The notes: generated by a model from the letters alone, not told the origin. Shown: positions 30,122 through 39,413, counted from the first letter of the stretch. The stretch: DNA of 64,000 nt from Accumulibacter sp. (GCF_023806635.1 NZ_JAMTDQ010000042.1:1-64000), one strand, 5' to 3'. Numbers and translations are program-made.

Positions 30122-30787
30122 ATGGCTGTGGTGAATATGGACATGGAGCGGGCTCGCTTCAACATGATCGAGCAACAGATTCGCCCCTGGCAGGTGCTGG
30201 ACCCAGCCGTACTCGACATGCTTGGCGAGGTGAAGCGTGAGGACTTTGTGCCGGAGGCATTGCAGGCACTTGCCTTCGCCGACGTCGAGTTGCCCATCGG
30301 CAACGGCCAGACCATGCTGCAACCGAAGATCGAGGCTCGCGTGCTGCAGGAACTGGCGATCAGAAACACCGACATCGCCCTCGAAGTCGGTACCGGCAGT
30401 GGCTACATGGCGGCCCTGCTGGCCTCGCAGGCGGAGTACGTGTTCAGTGTCGAGATCGACCCGGTCCTGGCCGAGAACGCCAGGCAACGGCTGCAGCAGG
30501 CCGGGGTGGTGAACGTCACGGTGGAGACCGGGGACGCATCAAGAGGATGGTCCGGTCCATCGCCCTACGATGTGATCCTCATCTCGGGCTCGCTTCCCGA
30601 GTTGCCGCAGGCCTTTCTGCAGCAACTGAAGGTGGGTGGCAGGCTGGTCGCGTTCATCGGCCGGGCTCCGGTGATGGAGGCTCGCCTGATCGTCCGCACG
30701 GGGGAACAGGCCTACAAGACTCGCAACCTCTTTGAAACCGTGGTCAGCCCGTTGACCGCGCCTCAACATTCGGGCTTCGTCTTCTGA
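30122..30787 (+). CDS. Protein-L-isoaspartate O-methyltransferase family protein
   Basis: A 221-residue SAM-dependent methyltransferase of the Pcm family. It has MIEQQIRPWQVLDPAVL, REDFVPEALQALAFAD, the substrate-side segment NGQTMLQPKIEARVLQEL and the SAM-binding motif ALEVGTGSGYMAALLA. Canonical Pcm repairs isoaspartyl residues in ageing proteins, but this variant is divergent in the segment replacing the usual active-site loop, so the substrate is uncertain. GGGGAA precedes ATG 30122. It lies directly upstream of tolC, 85 nt away, an arrangement I recall from other Rhodocyclales. A shared role is unproven. Confidence 0.83.
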   Translation: MAVVNMDMERARFNMIEQQIRPWQVLDPAVLDMLGEVKREDFVPEALQALAFADVELPIGNGQTMLQPKIEARVLQELAIRNTDIALEVGTGSGYMAALLASQAEYVFSVEIDPVLAENARQRLQQAGVVNVTVETGDASRGWSGPSPYDVILISGSLPELPQAFLQQLKVGGRLVAFIGRAPVMEARLIVRTGEQAYKTRNLFETVVSPLTAPQHSGFVF

Positions 30788-30872
30788 GACGAGGCCCACC
30801 ACGAGTGGCAGAGTGAGGCCGCGGCGCGCTGCCTGGCGCTTGCGCGATCCGGGCCGAAAGTGAGATAGCTCG

Positions 30873-32222
30873 ATGCTTCGTCCTCATGGCTCGGGAAAGC
30901 CGGCCTTCCTGCTGTCCGGCTTTCTCCTTGCCGGTTCGGTGATGGCGGCCGACCTGCTGCAGGTCTATCGTGATGCCCTCGCCTACGATGCGCAGTACGC
31001 TGCGGCGCGAGCTGCCGCCGAAGCCGGGCGGGAGAAGCAGCCGCAGGCGCTTGCCGGCCTGCTGCCCACGGTCGCCGCGACCGCGAATACTTTTGCCAAC
31101 GACGCCAGGTTCGACACACGGATCAATGGCAGCGCGATCAACGTCAGCACCCGCAGCAGCTTCAACAGCAACGCCTACAACGTCAACCTGACGCAGCCGT
31201 TGTTCCGCTGGCAGAACTTCGTCCAGTACGACCAGTCCAGGCTGCTCGTCATGCAAACAGAGGCCAGCTTTGCGCAGGCCGGGCAGGATCTGATCCTGCG
31301 CGTCTCGCAAGCATATTTCGACGTCCTCGTCGCGATCGAGAAGCTGCGCGCGGTGCAGGCCACCAAGACGGCAATCGCGCAGCAGCTCGAGCAGGCCAGG
31401 AAGAACTTCGAGGTCGGTACGGCAACCATCACCGATACCTATGAGTCGCAGTCACGCTTCGACCTGGCGACGGCACAGCAGATCGCCGCCGAGAACGAGC
31501 TGGAAGTGAAGCGTTACGCCTTGCGCGTGCTGGTTGGCAGGGATCCCGGCGAACTCAACCGGCTGAAGCAGAACGCGGTCATGGAAGCACCGCAGCCCGC
31601 GAGCATGGATCCGTGGGTCGAGGCTGCCGAGCGCGACAGCTTCGTCGTCCAGGCGCAGGAAGCGGCGGCCGAGGCCGCCGCCAAGGCGGTCGAGATCAAC
31701 CGTGCCGGTCACTTCCCGACCGTCGACGTGGTCGCCAACTATGGCCAGAACAACGGTCCTGGCCAGTCCGGGCTGGGCTCGGTCGACACGACGACGCGGC
31801 AGATCGGCCTGCAGGTCAATATTCCTCTCTTCCAGGGTGGTGCGGTCAACTCACGTACCCGTGAAGCGGCCGCCCGTCGCGACGCTGAACGGGCCTCGCT
31901 CGACAACATCCGCCGCACCTCGGCGCTGAACGCGCGTCAGGCCTACCTTGGTGTGGTCAACGGCCTTGCCGAGGTGCGGGCGCTGGAAGCCGCGCTGCTG
32001 TCGAGCCTCAGCTCGCTCGAGTCGAACCGGCTCGGCTACGAAGTCGGCGTCCGGATCAACATCGATGTCCTCAATGCCGAGAACCAGGTCTTGGTGACGC
32101 GCCGGGATCTGGCGCGAGCCCGCTACGATACCCTGCAGAACCAGCTCAAACTGAAGGCAGCCGTCGGCACCCTGAACGAGGCCGACGTCGAACGGATCAA
32201 CCTGCTGCTCGAGGCGCCATGA
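30873..32222 (+). CDS. tolC: TolC-family outer membrane channel
   Basis: An outer membrane efflux and type I secretion channel, 449 residues. The signal peptide (AFLLSGFLLAGSVMA, cleaved before ADLLQVYRDAL) precedes two repeated OEP halves. Each has a beta-hairpin and a long helix pair: SNAYNVNLTQPLFRW in the first and TRQIGLQVNIPLFQGGAVNS in the second. The equatorial region has QNQLKLKAAVGTLNE. It would trimerise and partner RND, MFS or ABC pumps, none of which is adjacent. Its last 26 nt overlap the 3' end of the convergent waaA gene. Confidence 0.95.
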   Translation: MLRPHGSGKPAFLLSGFLLAGSVMAADLLQVYRDALAYDAQYAAARAAAEAGREKQPQALAGLLPTVAATANTFANDARFDTRINGSAINVSTRSSFNSNAYNVNLTQPLFRWQNFVQYDQSRLLVMQTEASFAQAGQDLILRVSQAYFDVLVAIEKLRAVQATKTAIAQQLEQARKNFEVGTATITDTYESQSRFDLATAQQIAAENELEVKRYALRVLVGRDPGELNRLKQNAVMEAPQPASMDPWVEAAERDSFVVQAQEAAAEAAAKAVEINRAGHFPTVDVVANYGQNNGPGQSGLGSVDTTTRQIGLQVNIPLFQGGAVNSRTREAAARRDAERASLDNIRRTSALNARQAYLGVVNGLAEVRALEAALLSSLSSLESNRLGYEVGVRINIDVLNAENQVLVTRRDLARARYDTLQNQLKLKAAVGTLNEADVERINLLLEAP

Positions 32223-33468
32223 GGCTCTCGATCAGCGCTACCGTCCGTTCGGTGGCGCCTCGATGCGCCTGGCTGAAGCGGCTCGCTGCAGCGCGCATGC
32301 TGGCCAGCTGCAGCGGCTGCTGCAGGAGTTCTGCGGCGGTTGCAACGGCCTCGTCGGCTGTGGCGACGCGGCGGGCGGCGCCACAGGCGATGGCGTCCAC
32401 GCTGGCCTGGGCGAAGTTGAAGGTGTGCGGTCCGAGCAGCACCGGGCAGCCGCAGGCTGCCGCCTCGATCAGGTTCTGTCCGCCGAAGGGCAGGAGCGTG
32501 CCACCGATCACTGCGATCTCGGCCAGCGCGTAGTAAGCCGGCATTTCTCCCATGCTGTCCCCCAGCCAGACGCGCGTTTCCTCGTCCGGCAGACTGCCAC
32601 TGCTGCGTCGGCAGGCGGTCAGTTGTCGGCTGGCGATCAGCTCGGCGACCTCGGCGAAGCGCTGAGGGTGTCGGGGCACGAGCAACAACAGGTGGCGATG
32701 CGGCAGGCGGGCGAACGCGTCGAGCAACAGCGCTTCCTCGCCCTCGCGCGTGCTGGCAGCCAGCCACACCTGGCGGCGGCCGAGCGCTTGCCGCCAGTGC
32801 GCTCCGAGGCGCAGCTTCTCGGGCGGCGGCGTGACATCGAACTTCAGATTGCCGCAGACGACCGTCTGCCTGGCGCCGACGGCCCGCAGGCGCTCGGCGT
32901 CGGCCACCGTCTGTGCGGCGATCGCGTCAAGAGCTGCAATCGCTGGCTGGCTGAGGCCCGCAAGGCGGGCATAGCCGCGTTGCGAGCGGCTTGAAAGGCG
33001 GGCATTGACCAGTGCCAGCGGCAATCCTCGCCGCTTTGCCGCGGCGATCAGGTTGGGCCATATCTCCGTCTCCATCAATAACCCGACCCGCGGCCGGTAA
33101 TGATCGAGAAAGCGGCCGCAGGCAGCCGGCAGGTCGTAGGGAAGGTACGCCTGATACAGACGGTCGGGGTGACGTTGCACGAGCTCACGGCCGGCCGCCC
33201 GGCCGGTCGGTGTCATGTGGGTCAGCAGCATGCGGTGTTCGGGGAAGCGCTGCAGCAGCAATTCGACCAGCGGCTCGGCGGCGCGGGTCTCGCCGACGGA
33301 CACCGCATGCAGCCAGATCAGCGGTCCGCCCGACGATGGTGGGTAATGGCCATGCCGCTCGCCAATGTGCTGCAGGTATTCGGGCTGGCGACGGGAACGC
33401 CAGAGCAGGCGCAGCCAGACCAGTGGCATGGCCAGATGAAAGAGGAGCGAATAGAGCAGGCGGATCAC
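32197..33468 (-). CDS. waaA: Kdo transferase WaaA (lipid A core)
   Basis: A CMP-Kdo:lipid A Kdo transferase (GT30), membrane-anchored at the inner face of the cytoplasmic membrane, 423 residues. The N-terminal hydrophobic anchor (LLYSLLFHLAMPLVWLRLLW) is followed by LIWLHAVSVGETRAAEPLV, containing the catalytic Glu. The C-terminal donor-binding part has VWLGDSMGEMPAYYALAEIA and FGGQNLIEAAACGCPVLLGP. The start is GTG 33468, which overlaps the waaC stop as GTGA, so translation is coupled. The 3' end overlaps tolC by 26 nt on the opposite strand. Confidence 0.96.
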   Translation of the reverse strand: MIRLLYSLLFHLAMPLVWLRLLWRSRRQPEYLQHIGERHGHYPPSSGGPLIWLHAVSVGETRAAEPLVELLLQRFPEHRMLLTHMTPTGRAAGRELVQRHPDRLYQAYLPYDLPAACGRFLDHYRPRVGLLMETEIWPNLIAAAKRRGLPLALVNARLSSRSQRGYARLAGLSQPAIAALDAIAAQTVADAERLRAVGARQTVVCGNLKFDVTPPPEKLRLGAHWRQALGRRQVWLAASTREGEEALLLDAFARLPHRHLLLLVPRHPQRFAEVAELIASRQLTACRRSSGSLPDEETRVWLGDSMGEMPAYYALAEIAVIGGTLLPFGGQNLIEAAACGCPVLLGPHTFNFAQASVDAIACGAARRVATADEAVATAAELLQQPLQLASMRAAASRFSQAHRGATERTVALIESLMAPRAAG

Positions 33469-34421
33469 CGACGCAGTGCCCGTTCGGCGGCCGCGATGAC
33501 GTCGGCCGGTGTGGGCGGCCTGCCGGTGTTGCCCAGGTTGCGGACGAAACCGTCGCCGAACACCCCGGTGAGCGACGGATCGGTCGCCACGTAGAGGGCG
33601 ATCACCGGCACGCGCAGGGCTGCGGCAAGGTGTGCCAGGCCGGTGTCGACGCCAATCACGACGCCCGCCCCTGCCAGCAGCGCCGCGACTTCCCGCAGAC
33701 CGAGTGGTGGCGCGACCATGGCGCCGGCGACGGCAGTGGCGATGCGTTCGGCCCGCTCGCGCTCGCGCGCGTTGCCGGCCGGCAGCACCGCGGTCACACC
33801 GGCTCTCGACAGGGCGCGACCGAGCGCGTGCCAGTGGGCCTCCTGCCACAACTTGTCGTCACGGCTGGTGGCCGTCAGCAGGACGGCAAAGGGTCCACCC
33901 GGCCGCCAGCCGATGTCGACGGCCGGCGGCGATATCCCGTAGTCGAGTGGCAGGTCCACCGGGTAGTCGAAGGCCGCGGCCGCCAGCCAGCGGTTGCGCT
34001 GTACGGCGTGCAGGTTGCACGGAATGACGAAGGTGTCGTCGTAGAAGCGGGCGGCGAAGGATTCGCGCGCCGCTTCAGCGGCGTAGCCGAGTCGCCGTCC
34101 CTGCGCCAGACGGCCAACGAGAGCGCTCTTCACGAGGCCCTGGGTGTCGAGAACGAAGTCGTAGGTTCGCGACCGCAGCCGTTGCCGGAAGTCCCGCATC
34201 TCGCGCCAGGTGGCGACCCGGCCGAGCTGGCTGCGCCAACGCCGGATGGCCACCGGAATCACCTCGCCAATCGCCGGGTGCAGGCGTGGAATGTCGGCGA
34301 AACTCTCCTCGACGCACCAGTCGATCTCGGCTTCGGGGAAACTGCGCCGCAGGTCGCTGACTACCGGCAGGTTGTGAATTACGTCACCAAGAGACGAGGT
34401 CTTGAGCAGTAGGATGTGCAT
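33465..34421 (-). CDS. waaC: Lipopolysaccharide heptosyltransferase I
   Basis: Adds the first L-glycero-D-manno-heptose to Kdo2-lipid A (GT9). The protein has 318 residues. The N-terminus MHILLLKTSSLGDVIHNLPV contains the catalytic-Asp GD motif. The donor site has LLTATSRDDKLWQEAHWHAL, LPAGNARERERAE and GVVIGVDTGLAHLAAALRVP. It is the first gene of the waaC-waaA operon, with a TATAAT on the minus strand 45 nt upstream. Confidence 0.95.
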   Translation of the reverse strand: MHILLLKTSSLGDVIHNLPVVSDLRRSFPEAEIDWCVEESFADIPRLHPAIGEVIPVAIRRWRSQLGRVATWREMRDFRQRLRSRTYDFVLDTQGLVKSALVGRLAQGRRLGYAAEAARESFAARFYDDTFVIPCNLHAVQRNRWLAAAAFDYPVDLPLDYGISPPAVDIGWRPGGPFAVLLTATSRDDKLWQEAHWHALGRALSRAGVTAVLPAGNARERERAERIATAVAGAMVAPPLGLREVAALLAGAGVVIGVDTGLAHLAAALRVPVIALYVATDPSLTGVFGDGFVRNLGNTGRPPTPADVIAAAERALRR

Positions 34422-34465
34422 CGCCGGGTCAGGGTGACGGGATCGGTGGCAGCCGTGAAGTGCGC

Positions 34466-34471
34466 ATTATA
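34466..34471 (-). promoter_or_regulatory. Putative -10 box for waaC-waaA
   Basis: On the minus strand this reads TATAAT, 45 nt upstream of the waaC start. It is one of two back-to-back TATAAT boxes in the waaC-manC divergent gap. No clear -35 was found. Confidence 0.45.
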
Positions 34472-34508
34472 GGACCTCGGCGAGCGTCGCCGGGCGACCT
34501 CGGCCGGC

Positions 34509-34514
34509 TATAAT
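34509..34514 (+). promoter_or_regulatory. Putative -10 box for manC
   Basis: TATAAT 49 nt before the chosen manC start. The -35 region at 17-nt spacing is GC-rich and does not resemble TTGACA. It mirrors the waaC box 38 nt away on the other strand. Confidence 0.45.
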
Positions 34515-34562
34515 CCTGCCTCGCGCGAGCCCTGCGTGGCAAGTCGGTTCCGTCTGGAGACG

Positions 34563-35990
34563 ATGCAAATGAAACCCCCTGTGATTCGTCCGGTCATCCT
34601 CTGCGGAGGGTCAGGAACCCGGTTGTGGCCACTCTCGCGGACCCACTACCCGAAGCAGTTCCTTTGCCTGGTCGATGACTACTCTCTGTTGCAGAACACC
34701 TTGCGCAGACTCGACGGCCTCGACGGCCTCGGCAGGCCGATTGCCGTCGCCAACGAGCACCATCGTTTCCTGGTAGCCGAGCAGTTGTTCGAGATCGGCC
34801 TCAAGGCCGACATCCTGCTCGAGCCGGCAGCCCGCAATACGGCGCCGGCGGTCGCCGCCGCAGCCGTCGGGGCACTCGCCGACGCCGGCGGCGACGCGCC
34901 GCCGCTGCTGCTGGTACTTCCGTCCGACCACGTCATCGCCGGTGTCGCCGCGTTCCAGGAGGCCGTTCGGGCGGCGATTCCGCATGCCCAGGCGGGGGCG
35001 CTGGTGACCTTTGGTGTCCTGCCGGACCGGCCGGAAACGGGCTATGGCTATATTCGACGCGGCGCTCCGCTGGACGGCGGCTATGTTCTCGACCGCTTCG
35101 TCGAGAAGCCGGACGCGCAAACGGCGAAGACCTACCTCGACGCTGGCGACTACTTCTGGAACAGTGGCATGTTCCTGTTTCGTGCCGACAGCTTTCTCGA
35201 CGCGTTGCAGCGCTTTGCGCCGGTCATGCGCCAGCAGGTGGCCGCAGCCTGCGAGGCGGCACGACGGGATCTCGATTTTCTCCGGCTCGACGAGGCTGCC
35301 TTCGCCGCCAGCCCATCGAACTCGATCGATTATGCGGTCATGGAGAAGACCGATCACGGTGTCGTGATTCCCCTCGACGCCGGCTGGAACGACATCGGCG
35401 CTTCGGATGCGCTGGCGACCGTCGGCCAGGTGGACGGCGATGGCAACGCGCGACGCGGCGACGTGAGCAGCATCGATACCAGCAACTGCGTGCTGTTCTC
35501 CGAAGGCAGGCTGCTGGCGACGGTCGGTGTCAGCGATCTGGTGGTGATCGCGACACCCGACGCGGTGCTCGTAGCCGACAAGGCGAAGGCACAGGACGTC
35601 AAGATGCTCGTCGATGATCTGAAGCGCGCGGGGCGCTGCGAGACGGAGTTCCGCCATGTCGTCCATCGACCGTGGGGCAGCTACGAAGGTCTCGCACATG
35701 GCCCACGCTACCAGGTCAAGAGGATCCTGGTGAAGCCCGGCGCCAGTCTGAGCCTGCAGAAGCATCACCATCGGGCCGAGCACTGGGTTGTCGTCAAGGG
35801 CACGGCCGTGATAGCTCGCGGCGACGAATCGCTGCTGCTTTCCGAGAACCAGTCGACTTACATTCCGCTCGGGGTCGTCCATCGGCTGGAAAATCCGGGA
35901 AAGATCGACCTCGAGATCGTCGAAGTGCAGTCCGGCAGTTACCTTGGCGAGGACGACATCGTCCGTCTCGAAGACACCTATGGCAGATGA
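34563..35990 (+). CDS. manC: Mannose-1-P guanylyltransferase / mannose-6-P isomerase
   Basis: A bifunctional enzyme supplying GDP-mannose for LPS or exopolysaccharide. The N-terminal nucleotidyltransferase (about 1-350) has the pyrophosphorylase signature PVILCGGSGTRLWPLSR, YPKQFL and DRFVEKPDAQTAK. The C-terminal type II isomerase cupin has HRPWGSYEGL, YQVKRILVKPGASLSLQKHH and HRAEHWVVVKGTA. The length is 475 residues from ATG 34563. GGAG lies 4 nt upstream of that ATG. ATG 34569 and GTG 34536 are alternative starts. It diverges from waaC and is followed by rfbB in the same direction. Confidence 0.94.
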   Translation: MQMKPPVIRPVILCGGSGTRLWPLSRTHYPKQFLCLVDDYSLLQNTLRRLDGLDGLGRPIAVANEHHRFLVAEQLFEIGLKADILLEPAARNTAPAVAAAAVGALADAGGDAPPLLLVLPSDHVIAGVAAFQEAVRAAIPHAQAGALVTFGVLPDRPETGYGYIRRGAPLDGGYVLDRFVEKPDAQTAKTYLDAGDYFWNSGMFLFRADSFLDALQRFAPVMRQQVAAACEAARRDLDFLRLDEAAFAASPSNSIDYAVMEKTDHGVVIPLDAGWNDIGASDALATVGQVDGDGNARRGDVSSIDTSNCVLFSEGRLLATVGVSDLVVIATPDAVLVADKAKAQDVKMLVDDLKRAGRCETEFRHVVHRPWGSYEGLAHGPRYQVKRILVKPGASLSLQKHHHRAEHWVVVKGTAVIARGDESLLLSENQSTYIPLGVVHRLENPGKIDLEIVEVQSGSYLGEDDIVRLEDTYGR

Positions 35991-36044
35991 CCCTCGGCTC
36001 GCGGTCGGTTCGCCGGCGGCAGCCGCACGCGAAGGCTTGTGCAC

Positions 36045-37121
36045 ATGATCCTGGTTACTGGCGGCGCCGGATTCATTGGCGCCAACTTCGTACTCGACTG
36101 GCTGGCGACGAGCGACGAGCCGATCATCAATCTCGATCGGCTGACCTATGCCGGCAATCGGCAGAGCCTTGCCTCTCTGAGCGGCGACGGGCGTCACATC
36201 TTCGTGCATGGCGACATCGGCGACGGTGAACTTGGTGCCCGCCTGCTCGCGCAGTACGCGCCACGAGCGATCATCAACTTCGCTGCCGAGTCACACGTGG
36301 ACCGCTCGATCCACGGCCCTGCCGACTTCATCCAGACCAACATCGTCGGTACCTTCCAGTTGCTCGAGAGCGTGCGCACGTACTGGAAGGAACTGCCGGA
36401 GGATGGTCGACGGAGCTTCCGCTTTCTGCACGTGTCGACGGACGAGGTCTATGGCTCGCTCGCGCCGGACGCCCCGGCGTTCACCGAGGATCACCCGTAT
36501 CAGCCGAACAGCCCCTATTCGGCGAGCAAGGCAGCCAGCGACCATCTGCTGCGCGCCTACCACCACACCTACGGCCTGCCGGTGCTGACCACCAATTGCT
36601 CGAACAACTACGGTCCCTACCAGTTTCCCGAGAAGCTGATCCCGTTGATGATCGTCAACGCTCTGGCGGGCAAGCGGCTGCCGGTGTACGGTGACGGCCA
36701 GCAGATTCGCGACTGGCTTTATGTCGGCGATCACTGTGCGGCAATCCGGCGCGTACTTGCTGCCGGCGTTCCGGGCGCCACCTACAACGTCGGTGGTGGC
36801 AACGAGAAGGCAAACCTGGATATCGTCCACACCGTCTGCGGACTGCTGGACGAACTGTGCCCGCGCCCTGACGGCCGGGCCTATCGCGAGCAGATCACCT
36901 ACGTCACCGACCGTCCCGGCCATGATCGCCGCTACGCGATCGATGCCCGCCGGATCGAACGGGAACTGGGTTGGCGACCCGCGGAGAGCTTTGCCTCCGG
37001 CATCGACCGGACCGTTCGCTGGTATCTGGCGAACCAGGATTGGGTGCACAACGTGCAGTCGGGAGCCTACCGCGAGTGGGTCGAGAAGAACTACGCCGAT
37101 CGGGAAAAAGTGGGATCATAG
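36045..37121 (+). CDS. rfbB: dTDP-glucose 4,6-dehydratase
   Basis: Converts dTDP-glucose to dTDP-4-keto-6-deoxyglucose, the branch point to dTDP-rhamnose and other deoxysugars. It is an extended SDR enzyme of 358 residues with the NAD-binding MILVTGGAGFIGANFVLDWL, FAAESHVDRSI, HVSTDEVYGSL (Thr-Asp-Glu) and YSASKAASDHLL (Tyr-x3-Lys). ATG 36045 starts the canonical N-terminus; a GTG two codons upstream is possible. rfbA, rfbC and rfbD are not in the window, so a dTDP-rhamnose pathway would need them elsewhere. It lies 54 nt after manC. Confidence 0.96.
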   Translation: MILVTGGAGFIGANFVLDWLATSDEPIINLDRLTYAGNRQSLASLSGDGRHIFVHGDIGDGELGARLLAQYAPRAIINFAAESHVDRSIHGPADFIQTNIVGTFQLLESVRTYWKELPEDGRRSFRFLHVSTDEVYGSLAPDAPAFTEDHPYQPNSPYSASKAASDHLLRAYHHTYGLPVLTTNCSNNYGPYQFPEKLIPLMIVNALAGKRLPVYGDGQQIRDWLYVGDHCAAIRRVLAAGVPGATYNVGGGNEKANLDIVHTVCGLLDELCPRPDGRAYREQITYVTDRPGHDRRYAIDARRIERELGWRPAESFASGIDRTVRWYLANQDWVHNVQSGAYREWVEKNYADREKVGS

Positions 37122-37154
37122 CCGTCTGCAAGTTCTTTCTGCCGGGAGGCGCTC

Positions 37155-37955
37155 TTGGGCTGGTGGCTGGCGTACGTCGCACTGGGCTTGTTCAGCGGTT
37201 TTTCGGCCGGCGCGCTGGGGATCGGCGGTGGACTGGTTCTGGTGCCGTCGCTGACCATCATCTTTGCCGCGCAGGCCGGCTTTCCAGCGACCGAGGTACT
37301 GCATCTGGCGCTCGGCACCTCGATGGCGGTGATCCTGTTCACTTCGCTTTCCAGTCTGCTGGCGCACCATCGCCACGGTGCGGTGTCGTGGCCGATCGTC
37401 TGCCAGATCACGCCGGGCATCCTGCTCGGCACGATGCTCGGGACGCTGCTCGCCGCGAGCGTCCCGGCACAGCCGCTCGCCATCTTCTTCAGTGCCTTCG
37501 TCTGTGTGGTCGCGCTGCAGATGGTCTTCAACCTGAAGCCGAAGGCGTCGCGCGAATTGCCGGGACGCAGCGGCGTCGTCATCGTCGGCATCGGCATCGG
37601 AGCCGTCTCGGCGCTGGTCTCGATCGGCGGTGGCTCGCTGACCGTCCCCTTCCTCACCTGGTGCAACGTACGCGTTCATGACGCCATTGGCACGTCGGCG
37701 GCGATCGGTTTTCCAATCGCCATTGGCGGTTCGCTGGGTTACCTGTTCAACGGCTGGGGACATCCCGGGCTGCCGGCGGGAAGTGTCGGCTTCATCTACC
37801 TGCCCGCTTTCCTCTGGCTCGTGCCGAGCAGCATGCTGATGGCACCGTTCGGGGCGAAGCTGGCGCACAGCCTGCCGGTGGCCACCCTGAAACGCCTCTT
37901 TGCCGGTCTGCTGGTCGTGCTTGCGGCACGGATGCTGTGGCGGCTGTTCGCCTGA
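37155..37955 (+). CDS. TSUP (TauE/SafE) family membrane permease
   Basis: A 266-residue integral membrane protein with about eight helices and two related halves. Both carry the family Gly-rich element: FSAGALGIGGGLVLVPSLT in the first and VSALVSIGGGSLTVPFLT in the second. Family members export sulfite, sulfoacetate or related organic anions; the substrate here is unknown. The start is a TTG at 37155 with a strong GGGAGG 5 nt upstream, and I see no better start. It follows rfbB by 33 nt and converges with the crotonase gene, with only 7 nt between stops. Confidence 0.88.
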   Translation: MGWWLAYVALGLFSGFSAGALGIGGGLVLVPSLTIIFAAQAGFPATEVLHLALGTSMAVILFTSLSSLLAHHRHGAVSWPIVCQITPGILLGTMLGTLLAASVPAQPLAIFFSAFVCVVALQMVFNLKPKASRELPGRSGVVIVGIGIGAVSALVSIGGGSLTVPFLTWCNVRVHDAIGTSAAIGFPIAIGGSLGYLFNGWGHPGLPAGSVGFIYLPAFLWLVPSSMLMAPFGAKLAHSLPVATLKRLFAGLLVVLAARMLWRLFA

Positions 37956-37962
37956 TTCCCGC

Positions 37963-38742
37963 TCAGCAGCCGCGAAACCGCGGTGCCCGCTTGGCGAGGA
38001 AGGCGGCCAGCCCCTCGCGATAATCTTCCGTATCGAGGAAGGCGAAGGAGTCACGCAACTCCCCCTCGCTCAGCGGTTGGTTCTCCTGCAGGCGCTGCAG
38101 CAGCACCTTGTGCCGGCGCGCGACCAAGGGTGCTCCGTTGCAGATGCGCCGGGCCGTCGCGTAGGCTTCCGCGACGACTGCGCCGTCGCCGACGACACGC
38201 GTCACGAGTCCCTTGGATAGAGCCTCGGCTGCCCCCAGGATACGCCCCTCGAGTAGCAGTTCGCGCATCGTTGCGGCGCCGGCCAGGCGCAGCAACGCCT
38301 GCAATTCGACCGGATACATCGAGAAGCCAAGCCGGTTGATCGGCGCGCCAAAGCGTGCGGACTCACCACAGATGCGCAGGTCGCACTGGGCTGCGATCTC
38401 GAGCCCACCGCCAATGCAGGCGCCATGAATCAGCGCGACGGTCGGCAGCGGACAGTCGCCGACCGCCTTTAGTGCGGCTCCGGCCTGCGCGTGATAGGCC
38501 ATTGCCCGGTCGACGGTGTCCCGCTGGCTGCTGAACTCCTCGATGTCGCCGCCGGCGGCAAAAGCCTGCTCGCCTTCGCCTCGCAGCACGAGGCAACGCA
38601 GCTCGGGGTCGGCAGCCAGCCCGCTGACCAGCTGCGCCAGCTGCTGCCACATGGCGGAGTCGACGGCGTTGAGTTTGGCCTGATTCGAAAGGGTGACGGT
38701 CGCCACCTCGTGATCGCGGGTGCAGTCGATGCGGCCGCTCAT
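37963..38742 (-). CDS. Enoyl-CoA hydratase/isomerase (crotonase) family protein
   Basis: A 259-residue crotonase-fold enzyme. The CoA and oxyanion-hole segments are visible (GEGEQAFAAGGDIEEFSS; HGACIGGGLEIAAQCDLRI, with the first catalytic Glu). The position of the second hydratase Glu reads ARFGAPINRLGFSM, with no Glu, so simple hydratase activity is doubtful; isomerase, decarboxylase or hydrolase chemistry are alternatives. It is the second gene of a gntR-crotonase pair overlapping by ATGA and facing the methylmalonyl-CoA genes. A role in short-chain acyl-CoA metabolism is therefore likely. Confidence 0.88.
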   Translation of the reverse strand: MSGRIDCTRDHEVATVTLSNQAKLNAVDSAMWQQLAQLVSGLAADPELRCLVLRGEGEQAFAAGGDIEEFSSQRDTVDRAMAYHAQAGAALKAVGDCPLPTVALIHGACIGGGLEIAAQCDLRICGESARFGAPINRLGFSMYPVELQALLRLAGAATMRELLLEGRILGAAEALSKGLVTRVVGDGAVVAEAYATARRICNGAPLVARRHKVLLQRLQENQPLSEGELRDSFAFLDTEDYREGLAAFLAKRAPRFRGC

Positions 38743-39413
38743 GACGGCACTCTCGCTTCCTCGCCTGCGCCACGCACGAGCGCTTGCCGCCCGGCAAGGA
38801 TGTGGTCGTGCATCATCGTCTGCGCGCGCAGCGCGTCGCCAGTCCTGATCGCCTCGAGGATGCCCACGTGCTCATCCAGCGACTGCTGCAGTCGCCCATC
38901 GATGCTCAGTGAGAAGAGCCGGGTCAGCTTGAGCACCTTGCGCAGATCCTGGATCATCTGCCGCAGCCAGCGGTTGCCGGACATCTCCTGGATGCGCAGG
39001 TGGAACTCCTGGTTGACCTCGAAGAAGCGCCCGATCTGATTGCTGGCGGCAAAGCGCTGCAACTGCCGATGCAGTGCCTCAAGCCTGGCGATCTGCTCCG
39101 GGCTGGCCCTTCTGGTGGCTTCGAGGGCGCAGCGTCCTTCGAGCATCGCCATCAGCGGAAAGATCTCGTCGAGATCCTGATCGGAGATCTCGGTGACGAA
39201 AGCGCCGCGGCGTGGACGCAGGGTGACCAGTCCCTCGGCGGCGAGCACCTTCAGTGCCTCCCGCAGCGGTGTCCGGCTGATGCCGTATTCGACGGCCAAC
39301 TGTTGTTCGTCGATGCGGATTCCGGGCAGCAGCTCGTGCGCGAAGATCCTCTGTCGCAGCCGCTCGGCGACCTCCTGGTAGAGAGCGGTCTGCGCTATCC
39401 GACCGGGTGCCAT
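38739..39413 (-). CDS. GntR-family (FadR/FCD subfamily) transcriptional regulator
   Basis: A 224-residue regulator with an N-terminal winged HTH (residues about 10-75: [35 protein letters not shown]) and an all-helical FCD effector domain. Metal- or acid-binding residues appear in [16 protein letters not shown] and [15 protein letters not shown] with the late His pair HDHILAG. It probably senses an acyl-CoA or organic acid of propionate metabolism and controls the divergent mcm operon and itself. A candidate operator lies at 39472-39480. AAGG precedes the ATG. Cotranscribed with the crotonase gene. Confidence 0.92.
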   Translation of the reverse strand: MAPGRIAQTALYQEVAERLRQRIFAHELLPGIRIDEQQLAVEYGISRTPLREALKVLAAEGLVTLRPRRGAFVTEISDQDLDEIFPLMAMLEGRCALEATRRASPEQIARLEALHRQLQRFAASNQIGRFFEVNQEFHLRIQEMSGNRWLRQMIQDLRKVLKLTRLFSLSIDGRLQQSLDEHVGILEAIRTGDALRAQTMMHDHILAGRQALVRGAGEEARVPS

